Positions 23,545 through 31,141 of a stretch of 47,660 nt of DNA are shown here, piece by piece. Numbering within the stretch: the first letter of the stretch is position 1; every line of letters starts with the position of its first letter. This stretch comes from Clostridia bacterium (GTDB taxonomy: Bacteria; Bacillota; Clostridia; Oscillospirales; CAG-272). The stretch covers positions 1 through 47,660 of the forward strand of contig JAFSAM010000028.1 in NCBI GenBank assembly GCA_017441005.1. Direction: 5' to 3'. The position numbers were made by a program, and so were the translations under genes. Below the pieces are notes generated by a model that was given only the letters and a program-made list of their open reading frames with translations, searched no databases and had not been told where the DNA came from.

Positions 23545-24729
23545 ATGAAAAATTCTGTTATACTCCCTTCGTCTATTCAGATATGCGTTGATGACGTGGG
23601 ATGGTTCACCGGTGCGGACTCGAGATACGCAGGCCGTCCGTCGCGCACGGGTATGACGAGAAACCACGTTCCCGAGGACTACATTGCCCTCAACGAGGTC
23701 GGAAAAGCGATCGGTCAAAAAATCACCTGCCCTCTCGTAATCGGCGAATGGGATAAAGACAATATCCTTCGCGGAGAGATCGGCCCCACATATCAGCCCA
23801 AGACCTGGGACAGAGCATCCACTCTCGATATAAAGCTTGCCGAAAAGTGCTTTGAAGCCGCAGAAAGCTCGGATTACATCGAATATGCTTATCACGGTGT
23901 TCTTCACGGAAACTACGACGAAAAAGGCAGACAGATCACCGAGCAAGAATGCTTCTATTACAAAAACCCCGGAGACAAGCTTCTCTCGATACTTTCCGAG
24001 GATGAGATCGCACATCGCTTCGAGCTGTTCTTCAAAATCTACGACGGTTGGGGCTTCAAAAAGAAGATCCGGACTCACGCAGCACCTAACTCTATGCCGC
24101 ACAATATTTCCGCCGAGGAGGCACAGCCGCTTGTAAACGTACTCAAAAAGCACGGCATTAACTACTGGGTAAACGGCTGGAGAAGATTTACCGGCAAGCA
24201 GGAGACAGGTCATACCGAATTTATCGACGGTATTTTATATATGGAAAAGGGTACGGGCAATAAGATCCCCTGGAATGCCTGCGACGTCGATCCCCTTCTC
24301 ACCGAGGACTGTGCAAAAGAGGGCGATGAAAAAATCGGTATCATCTTCAACTCTCACTGGCCAAACTATTTGCGCTACCACAAAGAATACAACCTCGAAA
24401 GGGTTGAAAACTGGAAGAAGTTTTTTGAAAGACAGAGCGAGATCTTCGGTCTTATGGTTTCCAAAGACATTGAATTTGCCGGCAACCAGTGCATCTACCG
24501 CAACTACAGCACGGTGGAGACCGAAAAGAATGTGATCAAGATCGACGTTACCAAAGCGGCATCCATCTCGCCAAAACACACCTTCGGTGAATTTTACGTC
24601 AGCCTGAAAAATAACCTTGTTCCCAAAGATGTCAAGGGCGGCACGATCGAGGTATACACAACTCATAAGGATTTCAAAACTTACAAAGTAAAGCATACAG
24701 AAAACATCGTTGAGATCATTGTTCATTAA
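23545..24729 (+). CDS. Putative polysaccharide-deacetylase-like protein
   Basis: 394 residues without a signal peptide. SIQICVDDVGWF near the N-terminus resembles the DD motif of NodB/DUF2334-type deacetylase barrels. IEYAYHGVLHGNY supplies a possible HxxxH, and RTHAAPNSMPHN and NSHWPNYLRYH give further His-rich loops. The last 80 or so residues look like a separate beta domain. The gene follows the CapA-like gene by 29 bp and is probably cotranscribed. The fold assignment is tentative; no known protein is recognised over the full length. Confidence 0.45.
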   Translation: MKNSVILPSSIQICVDDVGWFTGADSRYAGRPSRTGMTRNHVPEDYIALNEVGKAIGQKITCPLVIGEWDKDNILRGEIGPTYQPKTWDRASTLDIKLAEKCFEAAESSDYIEYAYHGVLHGNYDEKGRQITEQECFYYKNPGDKLLSILSEDEIAHRFELFFKIYDGWGFKKKIRTHAAPNSMPHNISAEEAQPLVNVLKKHGINYWVNGWRRFTGKQETGHTEFIDGILYMEKGTGNKIPWNACDVDPLLTEDCAKEGDEKIGIIFNSHWPNYLRYHKEYNLERVENWKKFFERQSEIFGLMVSKDIEFAGNQCIYRNYSTVETEKNVIKIDVTKAASISPKHTFGEFYVSLKNNLVPKDVKGGTIEVYTTHKDFKTYKVKHTENIVEIIVH

Positions 24730-24764
24730 TGCTTTTTGGTTTATAAAAAATGGGCTGAGTCATC

Positions 24765-24789
24765 GGGTTGCCCTCTAAAGGACAGTTTT
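24765..24789 (+). repeat. Left copy of inverted repeat around the NUDIX gene
   Basis: 25 bases (GGGTTG, six variable bases, AAAGGACAGTTTT) that match the reverse complement of 25497-25521 at 22 of 25 positions. Together they bracket 757 bp carrying the NUDIX gene. Confidence 0.7.
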
Positions 24790-24811
24790 ACCCACCGACA
24801 GAAAAAATAGA

Positions 24812-24840
24812 AACCGCAGATTGATTTTCTGCGGTTTTTG
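24812..24840 (+). terminator. Terminator of the M20-CapA-deacetylase operon
   Basis: Stem AACCGCAGA (24812-24820) with TCTGCGGTT (24828-24836), loop TTGATTT, then T5. The NUDIX promoter -35 box lies in its loop. Confidence 0.75.
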
Positions 24841-24849
24841 TGCTATAAT
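24821..24849 (+). promoter_or_regulatory. Promoter of the NUDIX gene
   Basis: TTGATT at 24821-24826, a 17-bp spacer and TATAAT at 24844-24849. The -35 box is inside the loop of the upstream terminator, a compact arrangement. Confidence 0.65.
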
Positions 24850-24904
24850 AGGAGCATGGAATTTGTTTGATGTTAATTTGTAGTTTGTGATAAAGGAGAT
24901 TGTT

Positions 24905-25354
24905 ATGAGAGCACCATTTCAAATACTTGCAATCCCATATAAATATGAAAACGGAATGCCTATATATTGTGTTTTACATCGTTCAGATTATGACCAGTGG
25001 CAATTTATCGCCGGAGGTGGCGAAGATAAAGAATCTCCAAATGATGCAGCAAAAAGAGAAATAATGGAAGAAGGCGGTATAAATGCAAACAATATTATTT
25101 CATTAAAGTCAATGTGCTACATTCCCGTTGAAATATTCCCTCGCAGACACCTTTACGGTTGGTCTGATGACATGTATGTCGTTCCAGAATATTCATTCGG
25201 ATTTGAATGTAACAACGATCTTGTTTTATCTCATGAACATACAGAACTTGTTTGGCTCCCATACAAAGAAGCAAGAGAAAGATTGCAATGGGATTCCAAC
25301 AAGACTGCTTTATATGAATTGAATTGCATATTATCAAAACAACACGATAAATGA
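24905..25354 (+). CDS. NUDIX hydrolase
   Basis: 149 residues; the ATG at 24905 is chosen for the AAAGGAG eight bases upstream. A full NUDIX box is present: G-x5-E-x7-REIMEEGGI within GGGEDKESPNDAAKREIMEE, which binds magnesium and cleaves X-diphosphate substrates such as dinucleoside polyphosphates or modified NTPs. It is cytoplasmic. Its base composition is visibly more AT-rich and its codons differ (AAA, ATA, TTA frequent) from flanking genes. It sits alone between inverted repeats, so it may be acquired. The substrate is unknown. Confidence 0.88.
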   Translation: MRAPFQILAIPYKYENGMPIYCVLHRSDYDQWQFIAGGGEDKESPNDAAKREIMEEGGINANNIISLKSMCYIPVEIFPRRHLYGWSDDMYVVPEYSFGFECNNDLVLSHEHTELVWLPYKEARERLQWDSNKTALYELNCILSKQHDK

Positions 25355-25370
25355 CTGCTTAGCACCAAGC

Positions 25371-25398
25371 CTCCCTTTACACAAGGGAGCCTTTTTTT
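25371..25398 (+). terminator. Terminator after the NUDIX gene
   Basis: Stem CTCCCTT (25371-25377) with AAGGGAG (25383-25389) followed by T7, 17 nt after the stop. Confidence 0.7.
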
Positions 25399-25456
25399 GT
25401 TCACCTATGACTTGTCAATTTTACTGACAAGCACTGCATTTGTAGCCACAAACGCA

Positions 25457-25495
25457 AAATACGGCATACCTCTTTCGAGATATACCGTATTTTTT
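25457..25495 (+). terminator. Second hairpin with T-run
   Basis: Imperfect long stem (arms around AATACGG 25458-25464 and CCGTATT 25485-25491) followed by T6. It overlaps a 65-codon leftward open frame that is probably not a gene. It may be a back-up terminator or a relic. Confidence 0.55.
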
Positions 25496-25496
25496 G

Positions 25497-25521
25497 AAAA
25501 CTGTCCTTTAGGGTACAACCC
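25497..25521 (-). repeat. Right copy of inverted repeat around the NUDIX gene
   Basis: Reverse complement of this segment matches 24765-24789 at 22 of 25 bases (GGGTTG ... AAAGGACAGTTTT). Confidence 0.7.
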
Positions 25522-25605
25522 TATAAGCTTGTCCCTTTTTTCGCCTTTTGCATAATAATGGATAAAATAATGCAAGTAATCGGCAAAAGTAATTAAAATC
25601 ATCTA

Positions 25606-25634
25606 TTGATTATAACCCGATCTTAGGTTAAAAT
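25606..25634 (+). promoter_or_regulatory. Orphan promoter
   Basis: TTGATT at 25606-25611, a 17-bp spacer and TAAAAT at 25629-25634. No open reading frame with a ribosome site follows before the strong terminator at 25686-25738. Confidence 0.45.
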
Positions 25635-25640
25635 AATATT

Positions 25641-25738
25641 GTCGGATATGCTCCGAATGCAGTTAAATACGCATTTTTCTCTCCTACCGCCGCAAAGTTG
25701 ATGCGATTCATTTTTCATCAACATTGCGGCGGTTTTTT
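25641..25738 (+). ncRNA. Candidate small RNA
   Basis: Predicted transcript of about 100 nt from the promoter at 25606-25634 to a strong terminator: arms 25686-25703 and 25716-25733 pair over 18 bases with one mismatch, then T6. A second small hairpin (AATGC/GCATT, about 25655-25675) precedes it. No coding sequence is supported. A separate promoter (25793-25821) serves the next gene, so this is not simply its leader. I do not recognise a known RNA family. Confidence 0.35.
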
Positions 25739-25792
25739 CTTTCACAAAACACCTTTTTGTGGATAAAACATTTTCTTTATCCTTTCGTTATA

Positions 25793-25821
25793 TTGACACA
25801 CGTTGGTTTATTATTTATGAT
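25793..25821 (+). promoter_or_regulatory. Promoter of the gene at 25864
   Basis: TTGACA at 25793-25798, a 17-bp spacer and TATGAT at 25816-25821; GGAGG at about 25853 precedes the ATG. Confidence 0.75.
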
Positions 25822-25863
25822 TAAGTTAAATTATTATTTGTTTACCCACATGGAGGATCAGCT

Positions 25864-27039
25864 ATGACAGAACAAATGCTTCGCCAAAAGGTAGTCGACT
25901 ACATGAAAAAAATGGCGAGAATGGAATGGACACCCGAAAAAACCTTTATTTCCTATAACCCCGGAAACATCGGCACTAAGATGTTCTCGATCTTCCGCGC
26001 AGGAAAGACCTACTACGGTCTGCCCTACATCAATTTTAATATGGCTCAGGCAGAAACCTTTGAAAAGTGGAGACACGATTCATATATTCCATACACGGGT
26101 ACAGAGGAGCAGCTTGACAGCATTCACAAGACGGCTGACCTCATCGCAATCGGCGGCGAGATCCTTGAATCATCCATCAAAAATGCGTTCACCTTTCCCG
26201 GAAGCGACTGTGTTTCTTCCGTATTTATGGCTTGGAATACGGTTATAAACAACCGTCCCGAAATACAGGAGCTCCAGACCGTATCGACCACAATTCCCGG
26301 TAAGGGTACCGGTATCGTTGCGGTCGGTGAATACAACTACACCGACACCTTCGACGACAACACCGACGAAATGACAAAAAACAACGGCGAAGAGGTTATG
26401 GCTAAAGCATACTCACTCCTTAAGCCCGCCGATGCCGTCACCTATATCAGAAAAAATAACGGAAATGCACGTCACATCCGTCTTGTTATCGAGTACCCCC
26501 ATATTGAATACGTAAAGAACGAAGACAGCACCGATACTTTCGATATGGATAAAAGCTACATCACCATTCTCGACCAGGCGGGCGGTGCGGCTGTACGCTT
26601 CATCAAAGAAGATAACTATTCCTCCTTCCATGTTAAGCAATATACCTTCAAGGAGCTTTACACGGAGGGCTCGCTTCCCGTTTCCATCCCCGAGCTTACG
26701 GAGGGTGCATACGTCGAAGAAAATACATATATTGAGGGACTTGAATACTACAGAGGAAAGCTCTGCGGCAAGATCAAAACGAACCGTCAGCTTTTCTATG
26801 TAAAAGCGGTTATTTCCGACGGAGCAAACACATTTACCGTTGAAGACGACGTTATTATGACCGACCGCAAGGAATTCACAAACTATCATATCGCGGAATA
26901 CGATCTCGAAAAGCTCGATCGTGGATATAATCTTTTCATGCAAAGAGGCAAGGAGCATTCGGTCAGCATCTACGTCTGCACCTCGGGCAACGACGGAGCC
27001 GAGACCGAGCTTGTTAAAGACTTTAAATTCACCCGCTGA
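25864..27039 (+). CDS. Uncharacterised protein, possible NlpC/P60-like Cys hydrolase
   Basis: 391 residues, no signal peptide. PGSDCVSSVFMAWN (about residue 117-130) resembles the catalytic Cys helix of NlpC/P60 or papain-like amidases, and ARHIRLVIEYP about 85 residues later could supply the His. The C-terminal part (from about residue 260) looks like a beta-rich domain. Monocistronic, with its own strong promoter and a strong terminator. If the Cys/His reading is right, it would cut amide bonds in peptidoglycan-like or peptide substrates inside the cell. I do not recognise the full-length family. Confidence 0.45.
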   Translation: MTEQMLRQKVVDYMKKMARMEWTPEKTFISYNPGNIGTKMFSIFRAGKTYYGLPYINFNMAQAETFEKWRHDSYIPYTGTEEQLDSIHKTADLIAIGGEILESSIKNAFTFPGSDCVSSVFMAWNTVINNRPEIQELQTVSTTIPGKGTGIVAVGEYNYTDTFDDNTDEMTKNNGEEVMAKAYSLLKPADAVTYIRKNNGNARHIRLVIEYPHIEYVKNEDSTDTFDMDKSYITILDQAGGAAVRFIKEDNYSSFHVKQYTFKELYTEGSLPVSIPELTEGAYVEENTYIEGLEYYRGKLCGKIKTNRQLFYVKAVISDGANTFTVEDDVIMTDRKEFTNYHIAEYDLEKLDRGYNLFMQRGKEHSVSIYVCTSGNDGAETELVKDFKFTR

Positions 27040-27073
27040 TAATTTATTAGCCATATCCTTTTTTCGGCAAGTC

Positions 27074-27118
27074 AAAAAGCCCATATTTCCCTTTCTTTCG
27101 GGAAATATGGGCTTTTTT
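27074..27118 (+). terminator. Terminator after the 25864 gene
   Basis: Long stem (arms AAAGCCCATATTTCCC and GGGAAATATGGGCTTT at about 27076-27091 and 27100-27115) followed by T3-4. Confidence 0.9.
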
Positions 27119-27189
27119 GTTATAAAACAAAAACCAAGAGGTAGTTGTACGGTACAGTAAGGTGTATGCCGATAAACAGAAAGCAAATG

Positions 27190-27800
27190 AAGAAAGTGCG
27201 CATAATGATAGTAAAAAAGGCTCCCCACGGGAACCCCTACCACAGGAACCCCCAAAACTTACTCCGTGCGTTTCGGGGAACCCCTATCACTCGGGAGCTG
27301 TCAGCGAAGCTGACTGAAGGAAAGTGCGAAACAGTCAAGTTTGCACAAATTAAAAGGCTTCTTCTCTCCCTCCGTCATTGCTTCGCTTTGCCACCTCCCT
27401 CGTCAGATGGAGGTCGTAGTTACATTCGTTGAAAAACGACCTCATCCGTCTCGGCAGAAAAGATTAGTACATTTTGTTTGTTTCTGCACTGCCTCGACAC
27501 CTGTCTCGCTGAAACTCGGTCACGGCTCGGCTCTGACAGTCCACAGGACTGTCATTCACTCCCTCGCCGCCGCTTCGCTACCCACTGGAGAAGGTATACG
27601 GCTGAGCGCCGCTTTGCTACCTACCGGGGAAGGTCTTGGTTTGTGCTTTATCCCTCTCCGTCGGCTCCGCCGACACCTCTCCCGGAGGGAGAGGCTTGGT
27701 TGTATGACGATTCGCTCCCCGGTCAGGGGGAGGCTTAATTTGTGCTCATCTATCGTCGCCGGTAGTGTTTAGGTCTATACCCGAAAATGAAATACCACCC
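27190..27800. repeat. Repeat-rich gap with many small hairpin modules
   Basis: No gene is supported in the roughly 750 bp between the terminator at 27118 and nadE. It holds short inverted repeats (GACAGTCC/GGACTGTC near 27536-27553, GGCTCCGCC near 27664, CTCTCCC/GGGAGAG near 27676-27693) and GCTTCGCTACC modules as at the window start. The stretch 27408-27460 is the near-identical reverse complement of about 36784-36840. It is a mosaic of intergenic repeat elements. Confidence 0.7.
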
Positions 27801-27876
27801 GCTACTGATATACACCTCCAAAAGTGTCTAACTTTCGAGGTACTTATCATACGCGAGTGGATTTTTGTTTATACGA

Positions 27877-28608
27877 TCATATTTCGGGATCGAACACCGG
27901 CATAAGACTCAGCTTAAACAGATTAGCCTTGTGCTTTCTGTCGATCAGCTCCTTTTTTGCCATATCATCGATATTGCCGGTACGGATATAAACGTCAAGC
28001 TCGGCATAAGTGAAGCCTAAATTTTCCTCGTCGCTCTTACCGCAAAGCCCGTCTATCGGCACCTTATCGACCAAAGCCGAGGGAAGTCCGAGCAATCTGC
28101 CTATCTCTTTGACCTCGGTCACGGTCAATTTAGACATTGGCGAAAAATCGCCCGCCGCATCACCGTATCTCGTTGAATAACCTACCCAGTCCTCCGACAG
28201 ATTACAGGTATTGACTACTCTGCCGTTGCACGACTGGCTTACCGCATACAGTGTGGACATCCTTATTCTCGGCGGAAGATTTATCCTCGTCATATCAGAT
28301 ACGGAAAGCTCCTTCGGCATTGCATTCAACACGCCGTCGACTGCACCCTTTATGTTGATCTCATATCGCTTTATACCCAAATGGTCGCAAAGCAGATAGG
28401 CCATATCGATATCGTGCTGTTCACCCTGCGGCATAAGGACACCGATCACCCTATCCTTGCCAAGTGCCTCGACGCAAAGAGCCGCCGCGATCGAGCTGTC
28501 CTTACCGCCCGATATACCGATCACCGCGTTACAGCCCTTGCCGTTTTGTTCAAAAAAGTCTCTTATCCATTGGACGCATAGGTCCTTTACCCTCTTTGCA
28601 TCAAACAT
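27877..28608 (-). CDS. nadE: NAD synthetase, ammonia-dependent
   Basis: 243 residues. The PP-loop GISGGKDSSIAAALC near residue 33, NLSEDWVGYSTRYGDAAGDFSPMSKL and the C-terminal RKHKANLF region are hallmarks of NadE, which makes NAD from nicotinic acid adenine dinucleotide, ATP and ammonia. There is no glutaminase domain, so free ammonia or a partner supplies nitrogen. It lies 17 bp after the alpha/beta hydrolase gene and is the last gene of a five-gene leftward set. Confidence 0.93.
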   Translation of the reverse strand: MFDAKRVKDLCVQWIRDFFEQNGKGCNAVIGISGGKDSSIAAALCVEALGKDRVIGVLMPQGEQHDIDMAYLLCDHLGIKRYEINIKGAVDGVLNAMPKELSVSDMTRINLPPRIRMSTLYAVSQSCNGRVVNTCNLSEDWVGYSTRYGDAAGDFSPMSKLTVTEVKEIGRLLGLPSALVDKVPIDGLCGKSDEENLGFTYAELDVYIRTGNIDDMAKKELIDRKHKANLFKLSLMPVFDPEI

Positions 28609-28625
28609 CTGAAATTTTCCTCCGT

Positions 28626-29354
28626 TTATAACCCGACCGAGGCGAATGCCAGATCGACCGCCTTGCCGTAAAAATCAAAGTTTTGAGTCGAGTGCACACC
28701 GCCCTCTATAGTCTCGAGATACATTTTGTCACCGAGATCGTTCTTCATTCTCAGTGCGTTTTGGGTATATGGCACTGCCGAATCTGCCGTTCCGTGGGCT
28801 ACAAAGAAATTGCATCCTTTCAAGTTTTCATAAAACCTGCAAGGGTTTTTGCCCTCGATCGCAGTCCTGAACATATTTTCGTCCTTTGCCCTCCAGGCTA
28901 CTCTGCAGGTCTTGAGTACGTACGTCGACTCAAGATCGTAAACGGGAAATGTGCCTATAACAAGCTCGACGAGCTCGGGATACTCGCTGACCGCTCGGCA
29001 GGCAAGTGTTCCGCCCGCCGACGTCGCCCAAAGTATCGCCTTTTTTCTTACGGGATAGTTTGCAATGATATGACGGATAAACAAAACGAGATTATATAGT
29101 CCGTCATCTCTCCCCCATGTGTCAAGCTTATTTGAAATCACCCCGAATACGCACCCTTTTTTCAGAGCGATCTTTTTTTGCTCGGCATAAAACGGGCACT
29201 CATCGTAGTCGACAGCACCTCTGTTGCTTCCGTGCACCGCAACGACAAGCGGATATTCTTTTGTGTCTGTTATATCCGCGCCCTCGGGCAGATCGATGCT
29301 GCAATAGCCCTGTGTCTCGTAGTTTACCCTTGCGCCCTCAAGCTGAAAATACAT
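28626..29354 (-). CDS. Alpha/beta-hydrolase-fold protein
   Basis: 242 residues. YPLVVAVHGSNRG forms the oxyanion-hole strand, LWATSAGGTLAC carries the nucleophile Ser in a T-S-A-G-G elbow, FVAHGTADSAVPY contributes the acid and EGGVHSTQNF the His. This gives a complete triad for an esterase or acyl-peptidase-like enzyme. It has no signal peptide. Cotranscribed with the FAD oxidoreductase (17 bp upstream) and nadE. The substrate is perhaps an acylated sugar, judging only from neighbours. Confidence 0.75.
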   Translation of the reverse strand: MYFQLEGARVNYETQGYCSIDLPEGADITDTKEYPLVVAVHGSNRGAVDYDECPFYAEQKKIALKKGCVFGVISNKLDTWGRDDGLYNLVLFIRHIIANYPVRKKAILWATSAGGTLACRAVSEYPELVELVIGTFPVYDLESTYVLKTCRVAWRAKDENMFRTAIEGKNPCRFYENLKGCNFFVAHGTADSAVPYTQNALRMKNDLGDKMYLETIEGGVHSTQNFDFYGKAVDLAFASVGL

Positions 29355-29371
29355 AAACTTTCACCTTTTTC

Positions 29372-31141
29372 TTAAAAGTCAAACGAGAATACGTGCGCGC
29401 ATTCGCTTCCGTAGGTTTCGGTCGGCACAAGCGCAAGTGACGTAACAGTTTTGTCGATCTTATGCTTTACAAGCCTCCGGTGGTTGTCGCTTGTTTCAAA
29501 TACGGTCTCGCCGTCGGCTATGATCTTAAAGCCCTTGGTCATTGTCGACGGGAAGGTGTAGGGCTCCATATTGAGCGGTCTGTTGCATACGGTGGGACAG
29601 TCGCAGATCTCCTGTATACCGCCCTTCAACGTCTCGCGGTCAAGGTCGCTGTCAAACACCAGATGCACCTCGCCCACGTAAAACGGCTTTGACGACGTAT
29701 ATTCAACGTAGTCTCCGAGTGCAATGTTACATCCGTTGTCTCCGTTTTCATCGGTGGGTCTGTCGATTCCGTTTCTAAGGTTTTCTCTGTCTACGGCATT
29801 ACCTATAAGGTTTGCATTTCTGCATTCGTCGCTCACTCTTCTGTTAAGTCCCGGCAACCAGCAGTCATCGTTCATAAGCCTTCTCTGCAGTTCGTCCATG
29901 TATTCGTTTACACCGCGCGGAGAGGTATTCTTTTCAACGGCAAGTGCCGCCGCAGTACCCGCTGCCTGGCCGAGCATAGCGCAAGTGCCCATTACTCTCG
30001 ATGCCGCCATCGCAACGTGGGTCACGCTTATATTTCTGCCCGCAAACATCAGATTATCAATGTTTTTGGAATAAAGGCATCTGTAGGGAATTCCAAAGGG
30101 AGAGGGACAGTCATAGTAGGTCGTAGGCTCGCCCTTGTGGTCAAAGCCTGCGGGGGGATGGTCATCTATCTGCCAGCCGCCAAAGGCTATTATATCGTCA
30201 AACTTACCGCCCGACTGTACGTCGGACTGGGTAAGTATATGGTCGCCGACGTATCTTCTGCTCTCGCGTTTGCCCGGCAAAAAGCCCGCCCATTCAAGCT
30301 CCCACTTATCTGCATTGTGGTCGCCGCGGTTTTTTATATGATCCCACACGCCGAACGATAATTTCAAAAGCTCGTCTCTGATCTCCTCGGCATCCTCGAT
30401 GGTATCCTGTGTTCCGCCAAGCTCCATCCACCAGAAGTTATTGTCCCTGAACTGATCGGGAGCGTGCGGTCTTGTCGCCATCTGCTCCTCGTCGGGCAAT
30501 ACCCTTGCCCACGTCGGAGGTGTATATTTTATATTGACGGGGGTCTCTCTTACCTGCAAAAGGCAGGAATTGCCCATCGTCTTTCTGTCTGCCTCAACGG
30601 GGGCTGCCGCCTCGTTAAATTCGCCCCTTGCCTCTCTGCCGAAGCGGTATTCCGCTCCCGTCAGCTCGGCTAAAATGCTGTCGCCCGAGCAGTCTATGAA
30701 TATATCGGCACAAACACGCACGTTTCTGTAGGTGGTCATCTGCCAGCCGTACACAGCCCCTACAGTCTTTTCGTCCTTCATCTCGGCATCCATAACGGTA
30801 CAGTTAAGCAAAGAGGTTATGCCCTCCTGCATACGTACAGCCTCGAAAAGCACCGAGTCCCATATCGGATAATTGCGGGTGGGGTTCCTGTGCATATTAT
30901 TCAGTATGATCTCCTCGAAAAGACCGGTCTCACGTCTGTTCTTTCCGTGCGCACCCATCGGCCACATACGCACCTCAGAGGATGCGTTGCCTCCGAATAC
31001 GGGCCTGTCGTGGATGATAACAACTCTTCTGCCGTGCCTTGCCGCCGAGATCGCCGCACACATACCGGCAAAACCGCCGCCGACCACGCATATATCGGCA
31101 GTATATTCGTGTATCTTTTTATTTGATGTCGTATTTGCCAT
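29372..31141 (-). CDS. FAD-dependent oxidoreductase
   Basis: 589 residues. An N-terminal dinucleotide-binding fold (ADICVVGGGFAGMCAAISAARHGRRVVIIHDR) binds FAD. GGNASSEVRMWPMGAHG and CIDCSGDSILAELTGAEYRFGREARGEFNE match the FAD_oxidored group often found in carbohydrate loci of gut bacteria. The C-terminal 150 residues form a beta-rich extra domain. Its start overlaps the end of the aldolase gene by 23 bp. A sugar or sugar-acid is a likely substrate but is not visible from sequence. Confidence 0.8.
   Translation of the reverse strand: MANTTSNKKIHEYTADICVVGGGFAGMCAAISAARHGRRVVIIHDRPVFGGNASSEVRMWPMGAHGKNRRETGLFEEIILNNMHRNPTRNYPIWDSVLFEAVRMQEGITSLLNCTVMDAEMKDEKTVGAVYGWQMTTYRNVRVCADIFIDCSGDSILAELTGAEYRFGREARGEFNEAAAPVEADRKTMGNSCLLQVRETPVNIKYTPPTWARVLPDEEQMATRPHAPDQFRDNNFWWMELGGTQDTIEDAEEIRDELLKLSFGVWDHIKNRGDHNADKWELEWAGFLPGKRESRRYVGDHILTQSDVQSGGKFDDIIAFGGWQIDDHPPAGFDHKGEPTTYYDCPSPFGIPYRCLYSKNIDNLMFAGRNISVTHVAMAASRVMGTCAMLGQAAGTAAALAVEKNTSPRGVNEYMDELQRRLMNDDCWLPGLNRRVSDECRNANLIGNAVDRENLRNGIDRPTDENGDNGCNIALGDYVEYTSSKPFYVGEVHLVFDSDLDRETLKGGIQEICDCPTVCNRPLNMEPYTFPSTMTKGFKIIADGETVFETSDNHRRLVKHKIDKTVTSLALVPTETYGSECAHVFSFDF

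Noticed and set aside
25405..25602. 65-codon leftward open frame downstream of the NUDIX gene
   Set aside because: It runs through a hairpin terminator and one arm of the inverted repeat, has no convincing ribosome site and no recognisable protein features.
25641..25860. T-box or other known riboswitch upstream of the 25864 gene
   Set aside because: No T-box sequence or conserved aptamer motif was seen, and a separate promoter follows the terminator.
27145..27772. Open frames in the gap before nadE
   Set aside because: They lie in hairpin repeat modules that recur at other gaps, with skewed composition and no ribosome sites.
27190..27800. Possible CRISPR array in repeat-rich gaps
   Set aside because: Repeats are unequal modules with irregular spacing and internal hairpins; no constant repeat-spacer pattern and no cas genes.
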